Shown: positions 45,438 through 54,752, counted from the stretch's first letter. The stretch: 64,000 bases of DNA from RHKX01 sp041393495 (GCA_041393495.1 JAWKKA010000003.1:108403-172402), one strand, 5' to 3'. The notes: generated by a model from the letters alone, not told the origin. Program-made: numbers and translations.

Positions 45438-46256
45438 TCAGAGCTCCCGCAGGAACGCTTCGACCGCGGCGACCGACTCCTCCGGCGCGTCGGAGAAGAG
45501 GAAGTGGCCGGCGCCCCCGATCACGCGCAGCTCCGCACCGGGGATCTCGCGCTGGAAGCGGTAGGCGCCAGCGAGCGGCGCGAACTCGTCGTCCTCGCCC
45601 CAGAGGATCAGCGTCGGGGCGCCGAGCCGGCCGAGCGCGCCCTCGTGCGGCGCGAGCTTCTCGAAGTCGCCGGAGCGGTACATCTCGAGGATCGCCCGCC
45701 GTCCGGCCTCGGTGCCGAGCGAGCGCCAGTACTCGTCGATCGCCGCCTCGCTCATCCGTGGCGAGACCGCCTTCATCATCGCCCCGAACGAGCCGCGGTC
45801 GAGGGCGGCGAGCATCTCTTCGCCGGTGCCTTCGGCGCGCAGCGCCGACGCCATCCCGTGCCACTTGCCATCCGCAAAGAACCCCGAGCCGGCGATCACC
45901 AGCGCCGCCACCCGCTCGGGATGCTCACAGGCCCAGCGCAGGCCGACCAGACCGCCCCAGTCGTGGACGACGAGGATCGCGGGGGGCAGCCCGACCTCGT
46001 CGGCGAACCCGTCGACCGCTGCGACGAGCTGCTCCCAGGTGTTCGGCGCTGCCGGCGGCGATCCCCCGGACCCGGGCAGGTCGGGCGCGAGCGCCCGGTA
46101 GCCGGCCCGGGCGGCGGCGTCGAGGACGCCCGTCCACATCAGCGACGTCTCCGGAAAGCCGTGCAGGCAGAGAACCGCATGGGCGCGCGAATCGGGCCCG
46201 GGCAGCGCCTCGCGGTAGGCCAGGCCGGCGGCGCGGGCGGCTCGAATCGCACTCAC
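45438..46256 (-). CDS. Alpha/beta hydrolase, haloalkane dehalogenase/epoxide hydrolase-like
   Basis: 272 residues. LCLHGFPETSLMW (oxyanion), VVHDWGGLVG (Asp nucleophile rather than Ser), LILWGEDDEF (acid) and GGAGHFLFSD (His) fit the Asp-nucleophile branch that includes epoxide hydrolases and haloalkane dehalogenases. The GTG at 46256 overlaps the stop of the PLC-like gene upstream (GTGA), so the two are co-translated. Substrate unknown. Confidence 0.85.
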   Translation of the reverse strand: MSAIRAARAAGLAYREALPGPDSRAHAVLCLHGFPETSLMWTGVLDAAARAGYRALAPDLPGSGGSPPAAPNTWEQLVAAVDGFADEVGLPPAILVVHDWGGLVGLRWACEHPERVAALVIAGSGFFADGKWHGMASALRAEGTGEEMLAALDRGSFGAMMKAVSPRMSEAAIDEYWRSLGTEAGRRAILEMYRSGDFEKLAPHEGALGRLGAPTLILWGEDDEFAPLAGAYRFQREIPGAELRVIGGAGHFLFSDAPEESVAAVEAFLREL

Positions 46257-47221
46257 GGGCTCGCCCCGCCGACGACGATGCCGTTGAGGTCGCGGACCGC
46301 GCCGGTCAGGTCCCCGGCGGTCACCTGGTCGGCGGCGATGATCGACGGCAGCCGCCCGCGCACCTTCGCGCATTCCGTGGCGCGGCCGACGATCACGCTG
46401 CGGGCGTTGACCCGGGCCGACTCCCCGAGGTCGGGCCGTGGCGGGGCCGTCGGGGGCGACCAGTGGTTCATCAGGAACATCGATCCGGTCACGTCGCCGC
46501 GGTTCGGCCCGCAGCTCGCCCGCCAGTGGGCGGGGTCGGTGAGCAGGTCGGGCGTGGGGAACGTATAGGGCGTCTCCTGAAGGATCCCCTGGTAGGTGCG
46601 GTGGTACCAGTCGAAGTCGCCAGCGTCGTTGTCGGCGAGCATCACGACCTGCTGGCGCGTGCGGATCATCTTCCGCAGCCTCGGCCAGGTGTCGGTCGGC
46701 CCGCGATAGACGAGGTCGATCAACCCGCTCCGCCGCATCGCCCGTGCGAAGTCGGCGGCGGAGATGTAGTCCTCGTTGTCGATCAGCAGGACGTTGTTGG
46801 GCCGGTAGCGGAGAAACCGGCGGATCTGGCGCAGCATCGGCGCCAGCGGTGACGCGCCGAGCTGGCAGTAGACGTGACAGAGGTAGGTCTGCGCCTCGGG
46901 GTCGGCGGCGTCGGCGTTGACGACGACGCCGTCGTCACGGAGCCTGCCGTAGTAGGTGTCGATCAGAAGCGCCCTGACCCCGAAGCGAAGCTGGTCGGGG
47001 ATCGCGATCGACTGATTCGGCAGCAGCCAGCCGAGCGAGTCGGCCGACATCGCGTTGTGGGCCCCGGCGAGCACGACTTGGTTGAACGGCACGTCGCAGA
47101 GCACCCGCTGGCCGTTGCAGCGCTTGATCTTCGCCTCGGCGGCCGTCGCGAACGCGGTGGCGGCGAGCGCCGCAACCAGGAGCGCGACCAGCGCGCCGCG
47201 GCGCGTCCGGGACGAAACCAT
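46253..47221 (-). CDS. Secreted PI-PLC-like phosphodiesterase
   Basis: 322 residues. A signal peptide (ALVALLVAALAATAFATAAEA) is followed by FNQVVLAGAHNAMS (first catalytic His region), FGVRALLIDTYYG (metal or basic site), LCHVYCQLG (second His) and NVLLIDNEDYIS, the layout of PLC-like TIM-barrel phosphodiesterases with the X-domain only. It probably cleaves a phosphodiester lipid or teichoic-type polymer outside the cell. ATG 47221 is preferred over 47257; TAGATT lies 8 nt upstream. Confidence 0.82.
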   Translation of the reverse strand: MVSSRTRRGALVALLVAALAATAFATAAEAKIKRCNGQRVLCDVPFNQVVLAGAHNAMSADSLGWLLPNQSIAIPDQLRFGVRALLIDTYYGRLRDDGVVVNADAADPEAQTYLCHVYCQLGASPLAPMLRQIRRFLRYRPNNVLLIDNEDYISAADFARAMRRSGLIDLVYRGPTDTWPRLRKMIRTRQQVVMLADNDAGDFDWYHRTYQGILQETPYTFPTPDLLTDPAHWRASCGPNRGDVTGSMFLMNHWSPPTAPPRPDLGESARVNARSVIVGRATECAKVRGRLPSIIAADQVTAGDLTGAVRDLNGIVVGGASP

Positions 47222-47281
47222 CGGCGAGCAATCTATCCACGCCGACGAGCGCTGCACAACGGGGTACCCTTGCCGTCCTCC

Positions 47282-47352
47282 GGCGCCTTGGCGGAGTGGC
47301 TACGCAGCGGCCTGCAAAGCCGTTTACGCCGGTTCGATTCCGGCAGGCGCCT
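47282..47352 (+). tRNA. tRNA-Cys (anticodon GCA)
   Basis: Acceptor GGCGCCT/AGGCGCC, anticodon GCA (47314-47316), T-loop GGTTCGATTCC. 71 nt without CCA. TACCCT (47265-47270) is a likely -10. Confidence 0.95.
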
Positions 47353-47431
47353 CTCGCTCCATCCGGGTCCGTAGCCAGCCGTGAGGGAACCGGCGCCCCG
47401 GCGCGATTTCGGTGCTAGGGTGACCGCCCCC

Positions 47432-49714
47432 ATGTGGAGGATGGGATCCAAGTCTCGCGCCGGGATGGCGCCGTGGCCGGTCACGGCCCTCGTGGCGGCG
47501 CTCCTGGTCGCCCTGGTCGGGCTCGTTGTCGCCGCTGCCAGCGGCAGTGCGGAGTCCCGGCCGGCTGAGCGGGGCAAGGCCGCTCCCGCCGTCACGCTCG
47601 AGGTCGTGTCACGGGCCGGTGGTTGCCGGATCGTCGCCAAGGTCAAGCGGGCTCCGAGGCGGAGCAAGCTTCTGATCGAGAGTCGGCGGCCGCCCCGTAA
47701 GGGCTGGAGGACTGCGCTGAAGAAACGGGTTACGAAGGGCAGCTCGACGACGCGTCTCGACTGCCTGCCGGTTGCGGCTGGCGGCGACCCGCCGGTGTTG
47801 AGGGCGCGGTTGAAGCGCAGCGGGCGGACCCTCGCCCGGTCGAATCGCGTCAAACAGCCCGACACCACCGCGCCCGAGACGACGATCGACTCCGGCCCCG
47901 ACGGCACCGTCACCGGCGCTGCGGCGAGCTTCACCTTCAGCGCCTCGGAGCCGGGCGCGAGCTTCGAGTGCAGCCTCGACTCGGCGCCGTTCACCGCCTG
48001 CACCTCACCGCAGGCCTACGCCGGCCTCGCCGACGGCGCCCATGACTTCCGGGTCCGGGCGACCGACGCCGCCGGGAACACCGACGCGACGCCGGCGACG
48101 CGGAGCTGGACGGTCGACACCGCCACGCCCGAGACGACGATCGACTCCGGCCCGACCGGCACCGTCACGACGGACGCCGCGAGCTTCACCTTCAGCGCCT
48201 CCGAGCCGGGCGCGAGCTTCGAGTGCAGCCTCGACTCGGCGCCGTTCACCGCCTGCACCTCACCGCAGGCGTACAGCGGCCTCGCCGACGGCGCCCACGA
48301 CTTCCGGGTCCGGGCGACCGACGCCGCCGGGAACACCGATCCGACGCCGGCGACGCGGAGCTGGACGATCGACATGAGCTGGGCGGACCCCGGCAGGCTC
48401 AACGCCGGCAGCTTCCACACCTGCGCGATCGGCAGCAACGACGCGCTCGCCTGCTGGGGCTTCGACGACAACGGCCAGGCGAGCCCGCCCGCCGGCAGCT
48501 TCGAGTCGGTGAGCGCCGGCGCCGCGCACACCTGCGCGATCAGAAGCAACGGCACCGTCGCCTGCTGGGGCCTCGACGACGAGGGCCAGGCGACGCCGCC
48601 GTCCGGCACCTTCAAGTCGCTGAGCGCCGGCAACGCCCACAACTGCGCGATCCGCACCGACGACACCGTCGCCTGCTGGGGCCGCGATGTCGCCGGCCAG
48701 TCGACCCCGCCATCCGGCACCTTCAAGTCGGTCAGCGCCGGTCACTACCACACGTGCGGGATCCGAACCAACGACACGGTGGCCTGCTGGGGGGACGACT
48801 TCCGCGGCCAGTCGACCCCGCCCGCCGGGGCCTTCAAGGAGGTGAGCGCCGGCGATCAGCACACCTGCGGGATCAGAGCCGACGACACGCTCGCCTGCTG
48901 GGGCTTCGACGACAACGGCCAGTCGACCCCGCCGTCCGGCACCTTCAAGTCGGTCAGCGCCGGCACCGAGCACACCTGCGCGATCCGGACCGACGACACG
49001 GTCGTCTGCTGGGGCCTCAACGACGACGGCGAGGCCAGCCCGCCGGCAGGCAGCTTCGTGGCGGTCACTGCCGGCACCTACCACACCTGCGGGATCCGTA
49101 GCAACGGCGCGATCGCCTGCTGGGGGCGCGACTACTTCGGCCAGGCCAGTCCCTCCGCCGGCACCTTCGACACGGTGGCCGCCGGCAGCGGCCAGACCTG
49201 CACGATCGCAAGCAACGGCACGGTCGCCTGCTGGGGCGACGACTTCTACGATCAGGCGAGCCCGCCGGTCGGCACCTTCCAGTCGCTCAGCGCCGGTGGC
49301 CTGCACACCTGCGGGATCAGAAGCAACGACGCACTGGCCTGCTGGGGCTTCGACGCCGAGGACCAGGCGAGCCCGCCGTCCGGAAGCTTCGAGTCGGTCA
49401 GCGCCGGCGGCTACCACACCTGCGGGATCAGAAGCGACGACGCGGTCCTCTGCTGGGGCAGCGAGCTCTACGGTCAGACAACGGCGCCGGCCGGCACCTT
49501 CAAGGCGGTGAGCGCCGGCGACTACCACACCTGCGCGATCCGCAGCGACGACACGCTCGCCTGCTGGGGCCTCGACGACTACGGCCAGGCAAGCCCGCCG
49601 GCCGGCAGCTTCACCTCGGTGAGCGCCGGCGCCCGCCATACCTGCGCTGTTGATTCGGCGCAGCGCGTCTGGTGCTGGGGCTACTACGCCCGCCAGCCGC
49701 TCGCCACCGGTTAG
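47432..49714 (+). CDS. Secreted protein with two Ig-like domains and RCC1-like repeats
   Basis: About 760 residues. A signal/anchor helix (VTALVAALLVALVGLVVAAA) is followed by a basic region, two nearly identical 85-residue Ig-like domains (FTFSASEPGASFECSLDSA, TDAAGNTD) and then eleven full plus one partial 37-residue repeat (HTCAIRSNGTVACWG..GQ.SPP.G.F). The repeats resemble RCC1/alpha-tubulin-suppressor blades, are shorter than eukaryotic ones, and carry two Cys each. It probably folds as one or more extracellular beta-propellers. GTG 47420 is an alternative start; TAGGGT lies upstream. Confidence 0.8.
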   Translation: MWRMGSKSRAGMAPWPVTALVAALLVALVGLVVAAASGSAESRPAERGKAAPAVTLEVVSRAGGCRIVAKVKRAPRRSKLLIESRRPPRKGWRTALKKRVTKGSSTTRLDCLPVAAGGDPPVLRARLKRSGRTLARSNRVKQPDTTAPETTIDSGPDGTVTGAAASFTFSASEPGASFECSLDSAPFTACTSPQAYAGLADGAHDFRVRATDAAGNTDATPATRSWTVDTATPETTIDSGPTGTVTTDAASFTFSASEPGASFECSLDSAPFTACTSPQAYSGLADGAHDFRVRATDAAGNTDPTPATRSWTIDMSWADPGRLNAGSFHTCAIGSNDALACWGFDDNGQASPPAGSFESVSAGAAHTCAIRSNGTVACWGLDDEGQATPPSGTFKSLSAGNAHNCAIRTDDTVACWGRDVAGQSTPPSGTFKSVSAGHYHTCGIRTNDTVACWGDDFRGQSTPPAGAFKEVSAGDQHTCGIRADDTLACWGFDDNGQSTPPSGTFKSVSAGTEHTCAIRTDDTVVCWGLNDDGEASPPAGSFVAVTAGTYHTCGIRSNGAIACWGRDYFGQASPSAGTFDTVAAGSGQTCTIASNGTVACWGDDFYDQASPPVGTFQSLSAGGLHTCGIRSNDALACWGFDAEDQASPPSGSFESVSAGGYHTCGIRSDDAVLCWGSELYGQTTAPAGTFKAVSAGDYHTCAIRSDDTLACWGLDDYGQASPPAGSFTSVSAGARHTCAVDSAQRVWCWGYYARQPLATG
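47876..48371 (+). repeat. 255-bp tandem duplication encoding two Ig-like domains
   Basis: The copy starting at 47876 is repeated from 48131 with only scattered differences. Near identity at the DNA level points to recent duplication or gene conversion. Confidence 0.8.
48401..49711 (+). repeat. 111-bp tandem repeats encoding 37-residue RCC1-like units
   Basis: Eleven full units and one partial unit start every 111 bp from 48401 to 49622, with no insertion or deletion. The unit core is HTC-A/G-IRxxDxxxCWG and GQxxPPxGxF. Confidence 0.85.
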
Positions 49715-49918
49715 CTCGGTTGGCGCTGTCGGCCAGCTTCGCCGCTGATCCGGGTCGACGGGGCAGAGCGCTCTGCCCGCGCCGCTGACCCGGGCGATCT
49801 GCCGACTGGCAGCACCGTGCTGAGCCACGGGCGACGGTACGGTGCGAGGGGTCGCATCGCGGTGGCGGGGTCCGTGCAACCGAGGAGAGGGTTGCGCTAG
49901 GGTGAGGGACGAGTCGTA

Positions 49919-49932
49919 TTAGGGTGCCCTAA
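49919..49932. promoter_or_regulatory. Palindrome TTAGGG-N2-CCCTAA before efeU (candidate iron-regulator site)
   Basis: A 14-bp inverted repeat 34 bp before the efeU start. Its TTAGG/CCTAA halves resemble the half-sites of DtxR/IdeR operators (TTAGGTTAG-C-CTAACCTAA), though they are closer together. A related half, CTAGGGTGAG, lies about 20 bp upstream. Position ahead of an iron-uptake operon supports metal-dependent repression. The rest of the 252-bp gap is unremarkable. Confidence 0.55.
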
Positions 49933-49966
49933 GCAGGGCTGGCAACTGAGCGGGAATGGAGACGGC

Positions 49967-50836
49967 TTGCTCCCAACCTTCGTAATCGGGCTGCGTGAGG
50001 GCGTCGAGGCGGCGCTGATCGTCGGCATCATCGCCGCCTTCCTGCAGCAGGAGGGACGCCGTGACGCGCTCCGGCACGTCTGGGTCGGCGTTGGCATCGC
50101 AACCGCGATCTGCGTCGCGATCGGGGTTGGCCTCGACCTCCTGAACCAGCAGCTTCCACAGCGCCAGCAGGAGATGCTGGAGACCGTGATCGGCCTGGCG
50201 GCGGTCGCGATCGTCACCTTCATGATCTTCTGGATGCGCAGGCACGCCCGGATGATCAAGTCCGAGCTGCATGCGAGCACCGCCTCGGCGCTGAAGAGCG
50301 GATCGGCGTGGGCGCTGATCGGGATGGCCTTCTTCGCCGTCCTCCGCGAGGGGATCGAGACCGCGGTCTTCCTGCTCGCGGTCTTCCAGGGCGCCTCCGA
50401 TCCGACGAGCGCCGGGATCGGGGCCGTCCTCGGCGTCCTCCTCGCGATCGCGATCGGCTTCGGCATCTACCGTGGCGGCGTCCGCCTCAACCTCGCCCGC
50501 TTCTTCAAGCTGACCGCGGTCGTCCTCGTCTTCGTCGCCGCCGGGCTGCTGTCCAGCGCCGCCCACACCGCCTGGGAGGCGGGGTGGCTGACGAGCTTTC
50601 AGGCGCAGGCCGTCGACCTGAGCTGGCTCGTCGTCCCCGGCACCTGGACCTCCTCGCTGCTCACCGGGATGCTCGGCCTGCAGTCGGTGATGACCGAGGC
50701 CGAGGTGTTCGCCTACCTCGCCTACCTGATCCCGATGCTCGCCTACGTCCTCTGGCCGTCTTCGTGGCGGCTCAGCGCGCTCCGCAAGCGAACCGCACCC
50801 GGTGGCGCCCGCGCCCCCGGAACCGTGGACGCCTGA
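49967..50836 (+). CDS. efeU: EfeU/FTR1-type iron permease
   Basis: 289 residues and seven predicted membrane helices with two REGxE motifs, GLREGVEAAL in the first helix and VLREGIETAV in the fourth, which carry iron across the membrane. TTG start. First gene of efeU-efeO-efeB, the ferrous/ferric iron uptake system. Confidence 0.93.
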   Translation: MLPTFVIGLREGVEAALIVGIIAAFLQQEGRRDALRHVWVGVGIATAICVAIGVGLDLLNQQLPQRQQEMLETVIGLAAVAIVTFMIFWMRRHARMIKSELHASTASALKSGSAWALIGMAFFAVLREGIETAVFLLAVFQGASDPTSAGIGAVLGVLLAIAIGFGIYRGGVRLNLARFFKLTAVVLVFVAAGLLSSAAHTAWEAGWLTSFQAQAVDLSWLVVPGTWTSSLLTGMLGLQSVMTEAEVFAYLAYLIPMLAYVLWPSSWRLSALRKRTAPGGARAPGTVDA

Positions 50837-50856
50837 GCTCCCGAAGAAAGGAACCG

Positions 50857-52011
50857 ATGCCCGGACCCAGGTCTCTCGACGTCCCCCGAATCGCGATCGG
50901 GCTCGTGCTCGCCGGCACGCTCAGCGCCGGCGTCGCCGCCTGCGGGTCCTCGTCCGACTCGGATTCGGACGGCACCCAGCGGATCGCCGTGACGATCACC
51001 GACGACGGCTGCGACCCGACCGACCTGAAGGCGACCGCCGGCCCGGCCACCTTCGCGGTCGAGAACGTCGACAGCTCGATCAACAACGAGTTCGAGGTCC
51101 TCGACGGCGCGCTGATCCTCGGCGAGCGCGAGAACGTCACGCCGGGGCTGAGCGGCGAGGTCTCGATCAACCTCGACCCGGGCACCTACGACATCGTCTG
51201 CGGCAACCCCGGCAATCGCGAGCCGACCGGCAAGCTCGTCGTCAGCGGCGAGGAGCAGGCTGCGACGACCGACCCGCAGCTTCGGAGGGCGGCCGACGAG
51301 TACGCCGCCTATGTCAACGACGAAGCCGGCGAGCTGGTCCGGCGGACGACGGCGTTCGTCGCCGCGATCGAGGCCGGCGACGTCGCCGGGGCGAAGGAGC
51401 TTTACGAGTACACCCGAATCCCGTACGAGCGGATCGAGCCCGTCGCCGAGTCCTTCGGCGGCCTCGACCCGGCGATCGACGCGCGCATCAACGACATCGC
51501 CAAGGGCGACGAGTGGACCGGCTTCCACCCGCTCGAGAAGGCGCTCTGGGTGAGCGGTGAGATCACCGGCCGAGACGTCGCGACCGCCCGGCAGCTCATG
51601 GCCGACGTCAAGAAGCTGCGGAAGCTGGCCGCCGAGAACACCTACGACCCGGTCCAGCTCGCCAACGGCGCCGTCGAGCTCCTCAACGAGGTCTCGCAGT
51701 CGAAGATCACCGGCGAGGAGGAGCGCTACTCGCATACCGACCTGACCGACTTCAAGGCCAACATCGACGGCGCCCACCGGGCGTTCGTGCTGCTCGAGCC
51801 GGCGCTCCGCGAGAGCGACCCCGACCTCGCGGCCGAGATCGAGGAGCGATTCGCCGCGATGTATGCGGCGCTGCGGCCTTACCGAGTCGAGGGCGACGTC
51901 TACGAGAACTACGAGAAGGTCAGCGAGCGCGAGCGCCAGAAGCTCAGCCAGGCTGTCGATGCGCTCGCGCTGCCGCTCGCCCAGCTCGGCGGACAGATCG
52001 TCGGCGAGTGA
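50857..52011 (+). CDS. efeO: EfeO-type lipoprotein: cupredoxin plus M75 (imelysin-like) domain
   Basis: 384 residues. A lipobox ending VAAC (Cys29) anchors it outside the membrane. Residues about 40-130 form a cupredoxin-like domain and 140-384 the helical M75 domain with the metal motif HPLE (His224, Glu227). It is thought to bind iron and hand it to EfeU. The ATG at 50857 has AAAGGAA upstream. Confidence 0.93.
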   Translation: MPGPRSLDVPRIAIGLVLAGTLSAGVAACGSSSDSDSDGTQRIAVTITDDGCDPTDLKATAGPATFAVENVDSSINNEFEVLDGALILGERENVTPGLSGEVSINLDPGTYDIVCGNPGNREPTGKLVVSGEEQAATTDPQLRRAADEYAAYVNDEAGELVRRTTAFVAAIEAGDVAGAKELYEYTRIPYERIEPVAESFGGLDPAIDARINDIAKGDEWTGFHPLEKALWVSGEITGRDVATARQLMADVKKLRKLAAENTYDPVQLANGAVELLNEVSQSKITGEEERYSHTDLTDFKANIDGAHRAFVLLEPALRESDPDLAAEIEERFAAMYAALRPYRVEGDVYENYEKVSERERQKLSQAVDALALPLAQLGGQIVGE

Positions 52012-53258
52012 GTGGCGACGGGGCCAAGCCGCGCCAAGGGGTCACCCGCCGCGGCCTGATCGGGGCCGGTGCGGTGGGCGGCCTGGCGCTTGCCGCCGGC
52101 GGCGGCTTCGCGGTCGGCCGAGCGGACGCGGCGACCGACCCGACGTCGGGGACCGTGGAGTTCTACGGCGAGCACCAGGCGGGGATCACGACCCCCGCCC
52201 AGGACCGCCTCCATTTCGCTGCGTTCGACATGACCTCAACCAGCGTCGCCGACCTGCGGACGCTGCTGCGGGAGTGGACGATCGCGGCGGCGCGGATGAC
52301 GAGGGGCGAGCCCGCCGGCACCGCCAACGACGAGCCGCTGCTGCCCCCCGACGACACCGGCGAGGCGATCGGCCTCGGGCCGGCGGAGCTGACGATCACG
52401 GTCGGGTTCGGGCCGTCGCTTTTCGACGGGCGCTACGGGCTGCGCGGCCAGCGACCGGCCGCCCTCGAGCCGATCCCGCCGCTGCCCGCCGACGAGCTCG
52501 ATCCGAGGATCAGCGACGGCGACCTCTGCGTCCAGGCCTGCGCCAACGACCCCCAGGTCGCCTTCCACGCCGTCCACAACATGGCGAAGATCGCGCAGGG
52601 CGTGGCGGTGATGCGCTGGTGCCAGCTCGGCTTCGGACGGACCTCGCGAACCGGCGCCCAGCAGGAGACCCCGCGCAACCTGATGGGATTCAAGGACGGG
52701 ACCAACAACATCCTCAACGACGACACCGATGCGCTCAACGAGTTCGTCTGGGTCGGCGCCGAGGGCCCCGAGTGGATGCGCGGTGGCAGCTACCTGGTCA
52801 GCCGCCGGATCCGGATGCTGATCGAGCCCTGGGACCGGACGTTCCTGCAGGAGCAGGAGAACGTCTTCGGACGCGTCAAGGACAGCGGCGCGCCGATCGG
52901 CTCCGCCGACGAGAAGGACGAGGTCGACCTCGACGCTACCGGCCCCGACGGCAACCCGCTGATCCCGGCCGACGCCCACATCCGGCTGGCGGGCCCGGAG
53001 GCGAACGGCGGCGAGCGGATCCTCCGGCGCGGCTACTCGTTCACCGACGGCTTCGACTTCACGCGCGGCCAGCTCGATGTCGGGCTGTTCTTCATCTGCT
53101 TCCAGAAGGACCCGCGGCGGCAGTTCGTGCCGATCCAGACCCGGCTCGGTCACAACGACCGGCTCAACGAGTACATCCTCCACACCGGCAGTGGCCTGTT
53201 CGCGGTCCCCTCCGGCGTGAGCGGCGCGGGCGGCTACTTCGGCGAGGGCCTCGTCTAG
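52008..53258 (+). CDS. efeB: EfeB: Tat-exported DyP-type heme peroxidase
   Basis: 416 residues. A Tat signal (TRRGLIG, Arg14-Arg15) precedes the DyP fold with the diagnostic GFKDG (227-231; Asp230 catalytic) and a C-terminal heme pocket (SYLVSRRIRM, EQENVFGRVK). It is exported folded with heme and supports iron uptake, by oxidising ferrous iron or working on heme. GTG 52008 overlaps the efeO stop (GTGA). Confidence 0.93.
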   Translation: MSGDGAKPRQGVTRRGLIGAGAVGGLALAAGGGFAVGRADAATDPTSGTVEFYGEHQAGITTPAQDRLHFAAFDMTSTSVADLRTLLREWTIAAARMTRGEPAGTANDEPLLPPDDTGEAIGLGPAELTITVGFGPSLFDGRYGLRGQRPAALEPIPPLPADELDPRISDGDLCVQACANDPQVAFHAVHNMAKIAQGVAVMRWCQLGFGRTSRTGAQQETPRNLMGFKDGTNNILNDDTDALNEFVWVGAEGPEWMRGGSYLVSRRIRMLIEPWDRTFLQEQENVFGRVKDSGAPIGSADEKDEVDLDATGPDGNPLIPADAHIRLAGPEANGGERILRRGYSFTDGFDFTRGQLDVGLFFICFQKDPRRQFVPIQTRLGHNDRLNEYILHTGSGLFAVPSGVSGAGGYFGEGLV

Positions 53259-53292
53259 CCGGGTCTGCGGCGCCCTCGCCGTCATCGCGTCG

Positions 53293-53315
53293 GCGCCGCG
53301 GCGTCGCCGCGGCGC
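53293..53315. terminator. Perfect 10-bp stem hairpin between convergent genes
   Basis: GCGCCGCGGC-GTC-GCCGCGGCGC, exact complement with a 3-nt loop, in the 70-bp gap between efeB and the convergent dehydrogenase-like gene. There is no T-run, so it may act as a bidirectional stop or 3' stabiliser. Confidence 0.55.
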
Positions 53316-53328
53316 GACGGGGCTGCGC

Positions 53329-54588
53329 TCACCTCATGCTGAACCGGAGTCCGGCCCGCTCGAAGCGGGCCATGCTCGCGGTGCCGAGGGCGATCGCCGG
53401 AGTCAGGCAGCCGAACGAGCCGGACGCCGGTGCGCGCTCGGAGAGGATCAGCCCGGCCTCGCCGAGGATCCGGGCGGTGGTCAGGTAGCCGGGGTGGCCG
53501 TCGGCGTCGACTTCGACCTCGACGCGGTGCTCGCCGCTCGTCGCCGCCGTGACCCGCATCGACCAGCGCCAGCCCTCGAGGCGTTCCGGCGAGGGGCCGA
53601 AGCCGGACTTGGGGAGGACACGGCCGAGGACCGAGCTCACGCGTTGTCTGGTCGCCGGCCCGGCGAGCAGCGTTCGGCGCATGCCCGCCTGGGTTGCGGC
53701 GAGGGTGCCGGCGACAGCGAGGCGGGCGGGCAGGCTGGCGATGCCGCCGTCGAGTGCGACGCCCTCGCGGTAGCGGAACGGCGGCGGCGGCTCGCCGGCG
53801 CCGGCGAGCTCGGCCGTCCTCTGGATCACGGCGGGGTTGATGAACGCGGCCGGCGCCATCGGCGCGATGACGCTGCCGCCGGCGCCGCGGCGAACGCCGG
53901 TATCGATCGGGCTCGCCTCGCGGACGCGAGCGGCGCGGGCGGCGTCGTCGACGAGCGCCGCCGGATCGGCCGCGACCGCCGAGTCGGGGTCGGCGGTCAC
54001 CGCGACCATGCTCTGGCTCGTCCCTCCCGAGACCCCGTCGGTCGGTCGGGGCAGGCCGGGCGGCGGCTTCACCCGCGCCTCGAGGTCGACGGCGACGAGG
54101 TCCTCGTCCCAGCTTCGGCGAGCGGCTTCGGTGGCGGCCAGGACCGCGAGGTCGGGCGGCAGCGCCTCGAACCCGCAGACCTGGACGACGGCGACGCCGG
54201 CCGCGCGGGCGGCGGCGTCGAAATCCCTGATCACCGTGCGTACGAACGGGATCTCGCCGGTCAGGTCGAGGTAGTGGGTGCCGTTTCCGATGCACGCCTC
54301 GACGACTGGACGGGCGTGGCGCGTATACGGCCCGACGAGGTTCACGACCGCGCGGGTGCGTGCTGCGAGAGCCCGTAGCGACCGCTCGTCGCCGGTGTCG
54401 GCCGCGATCGCCGGACAGCCGCCGGCGCCGACCCCGGCCATCACCCGTTCGAGCTTCGCCGGATCGCGGGCGGCGGCGGCCCACGCGAAGCCGTCCTCGC
54501 GCGCGCGCTCGGCCAGGTAGCCGGCAACCCGGCGACCGGTTACACCCGTCGCGCCGAGCACGACGACCGAGAGCTCGCGGTCGGTCAC
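53329..54588 (-). CDS. Saccharopine dehydrogenase-like / trans-enoyl reductase-like protein
   Basis: 419 residues. VVVLGATGVTGRRVAGYLAE is a Rossmann dinucleotide motif; VVNLVGPYTRHARPVVEACI and YLDLTGEIPFV follow, as in the mycobacterial trans-acting enoyl reductase/saccharopine-dehydrogenase-like group. It probably reduces a lipid-type substrate with NAD(P)H; true lysine metabolism is unlikely. The start is GTG 54588 with TAGGCT (54595-54600) 6 nt upstream. Confidence 0.82.
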   Translation of the reverse strand: MTDRELSVVVLGATGVTGRRVAGYLAERAREDGFAWAAAARDPAKLERVMAGVGAGGCPAIAADTGDERSLRALAARTRAVVNLVGPYTRHARPVVEACIGNGTHYLDLTGEIPFVRTVIRDFDAAARAAGVAVVQVCGFEALPPDLAVLAATEAARRSWDEDLVAVDLEARVKPPPGLPRPTDGVSGGTSQSMVAVTADPDSAVAADPAALVDDAARAARVREASPIDTGVRRGAGGSVIAPMAPAAFINPAVIQRTAELAGAGEPPPPFRYREGVALDGGIASLPARLAVAGTLAATQAGMRRTLLAGPATRQRVSSVLGRVLPKSGFGPSPERLEGWRWSMRVTAATSGEHRVEVEVDADGHPGYLTTARILGEAGLILSERAPASGSFGCLTPAIALGTASMARFERAGLRFSMR

Positions 54589-54594
54589 CCGGGC

Positions 54595-54600
54595 AGCCTA
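54595..54600 (-). promoter_or_regulatory. -10 box TAGGCT, leaderless start of the dehydrogenase-like gene
   Basis: On the minus strand TAGGCT ends 6 nt before the GTG at 54588. A separate TAGATT (54612-54617, plus strand) precedes tRNA-Val. Confidence 0.5.
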
Positions 54601-54627
54601 ATGCGCGCTGCTAGATTGCCTTCGCCG

Positions 54628-54700
54628 GGGCGTTTAGCTCAGTTGGGAGAGCGCCAGCTCGACAAGCTGGAGGTCACTGGTTCGAGCCCAGTAACGCCCA
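54628..54700 (+). tRNA. tRNA-Val (anticodon GAC)
   Basis: Acceptor GGGCGTT/AACGCCC, D-loop AGCTCAGTTGGGAGAGC, anticodon GAC (54661-54663) in loop TCGACAA, T-loop GGTTCGAGCCC. 73 nt. Confidence 0.96.
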
Positions 54701-54752
54701 TCGCCCGGCGCCGACGCATCGGACCGCTTCGCGGGCTCGGGGGTTACTACCG

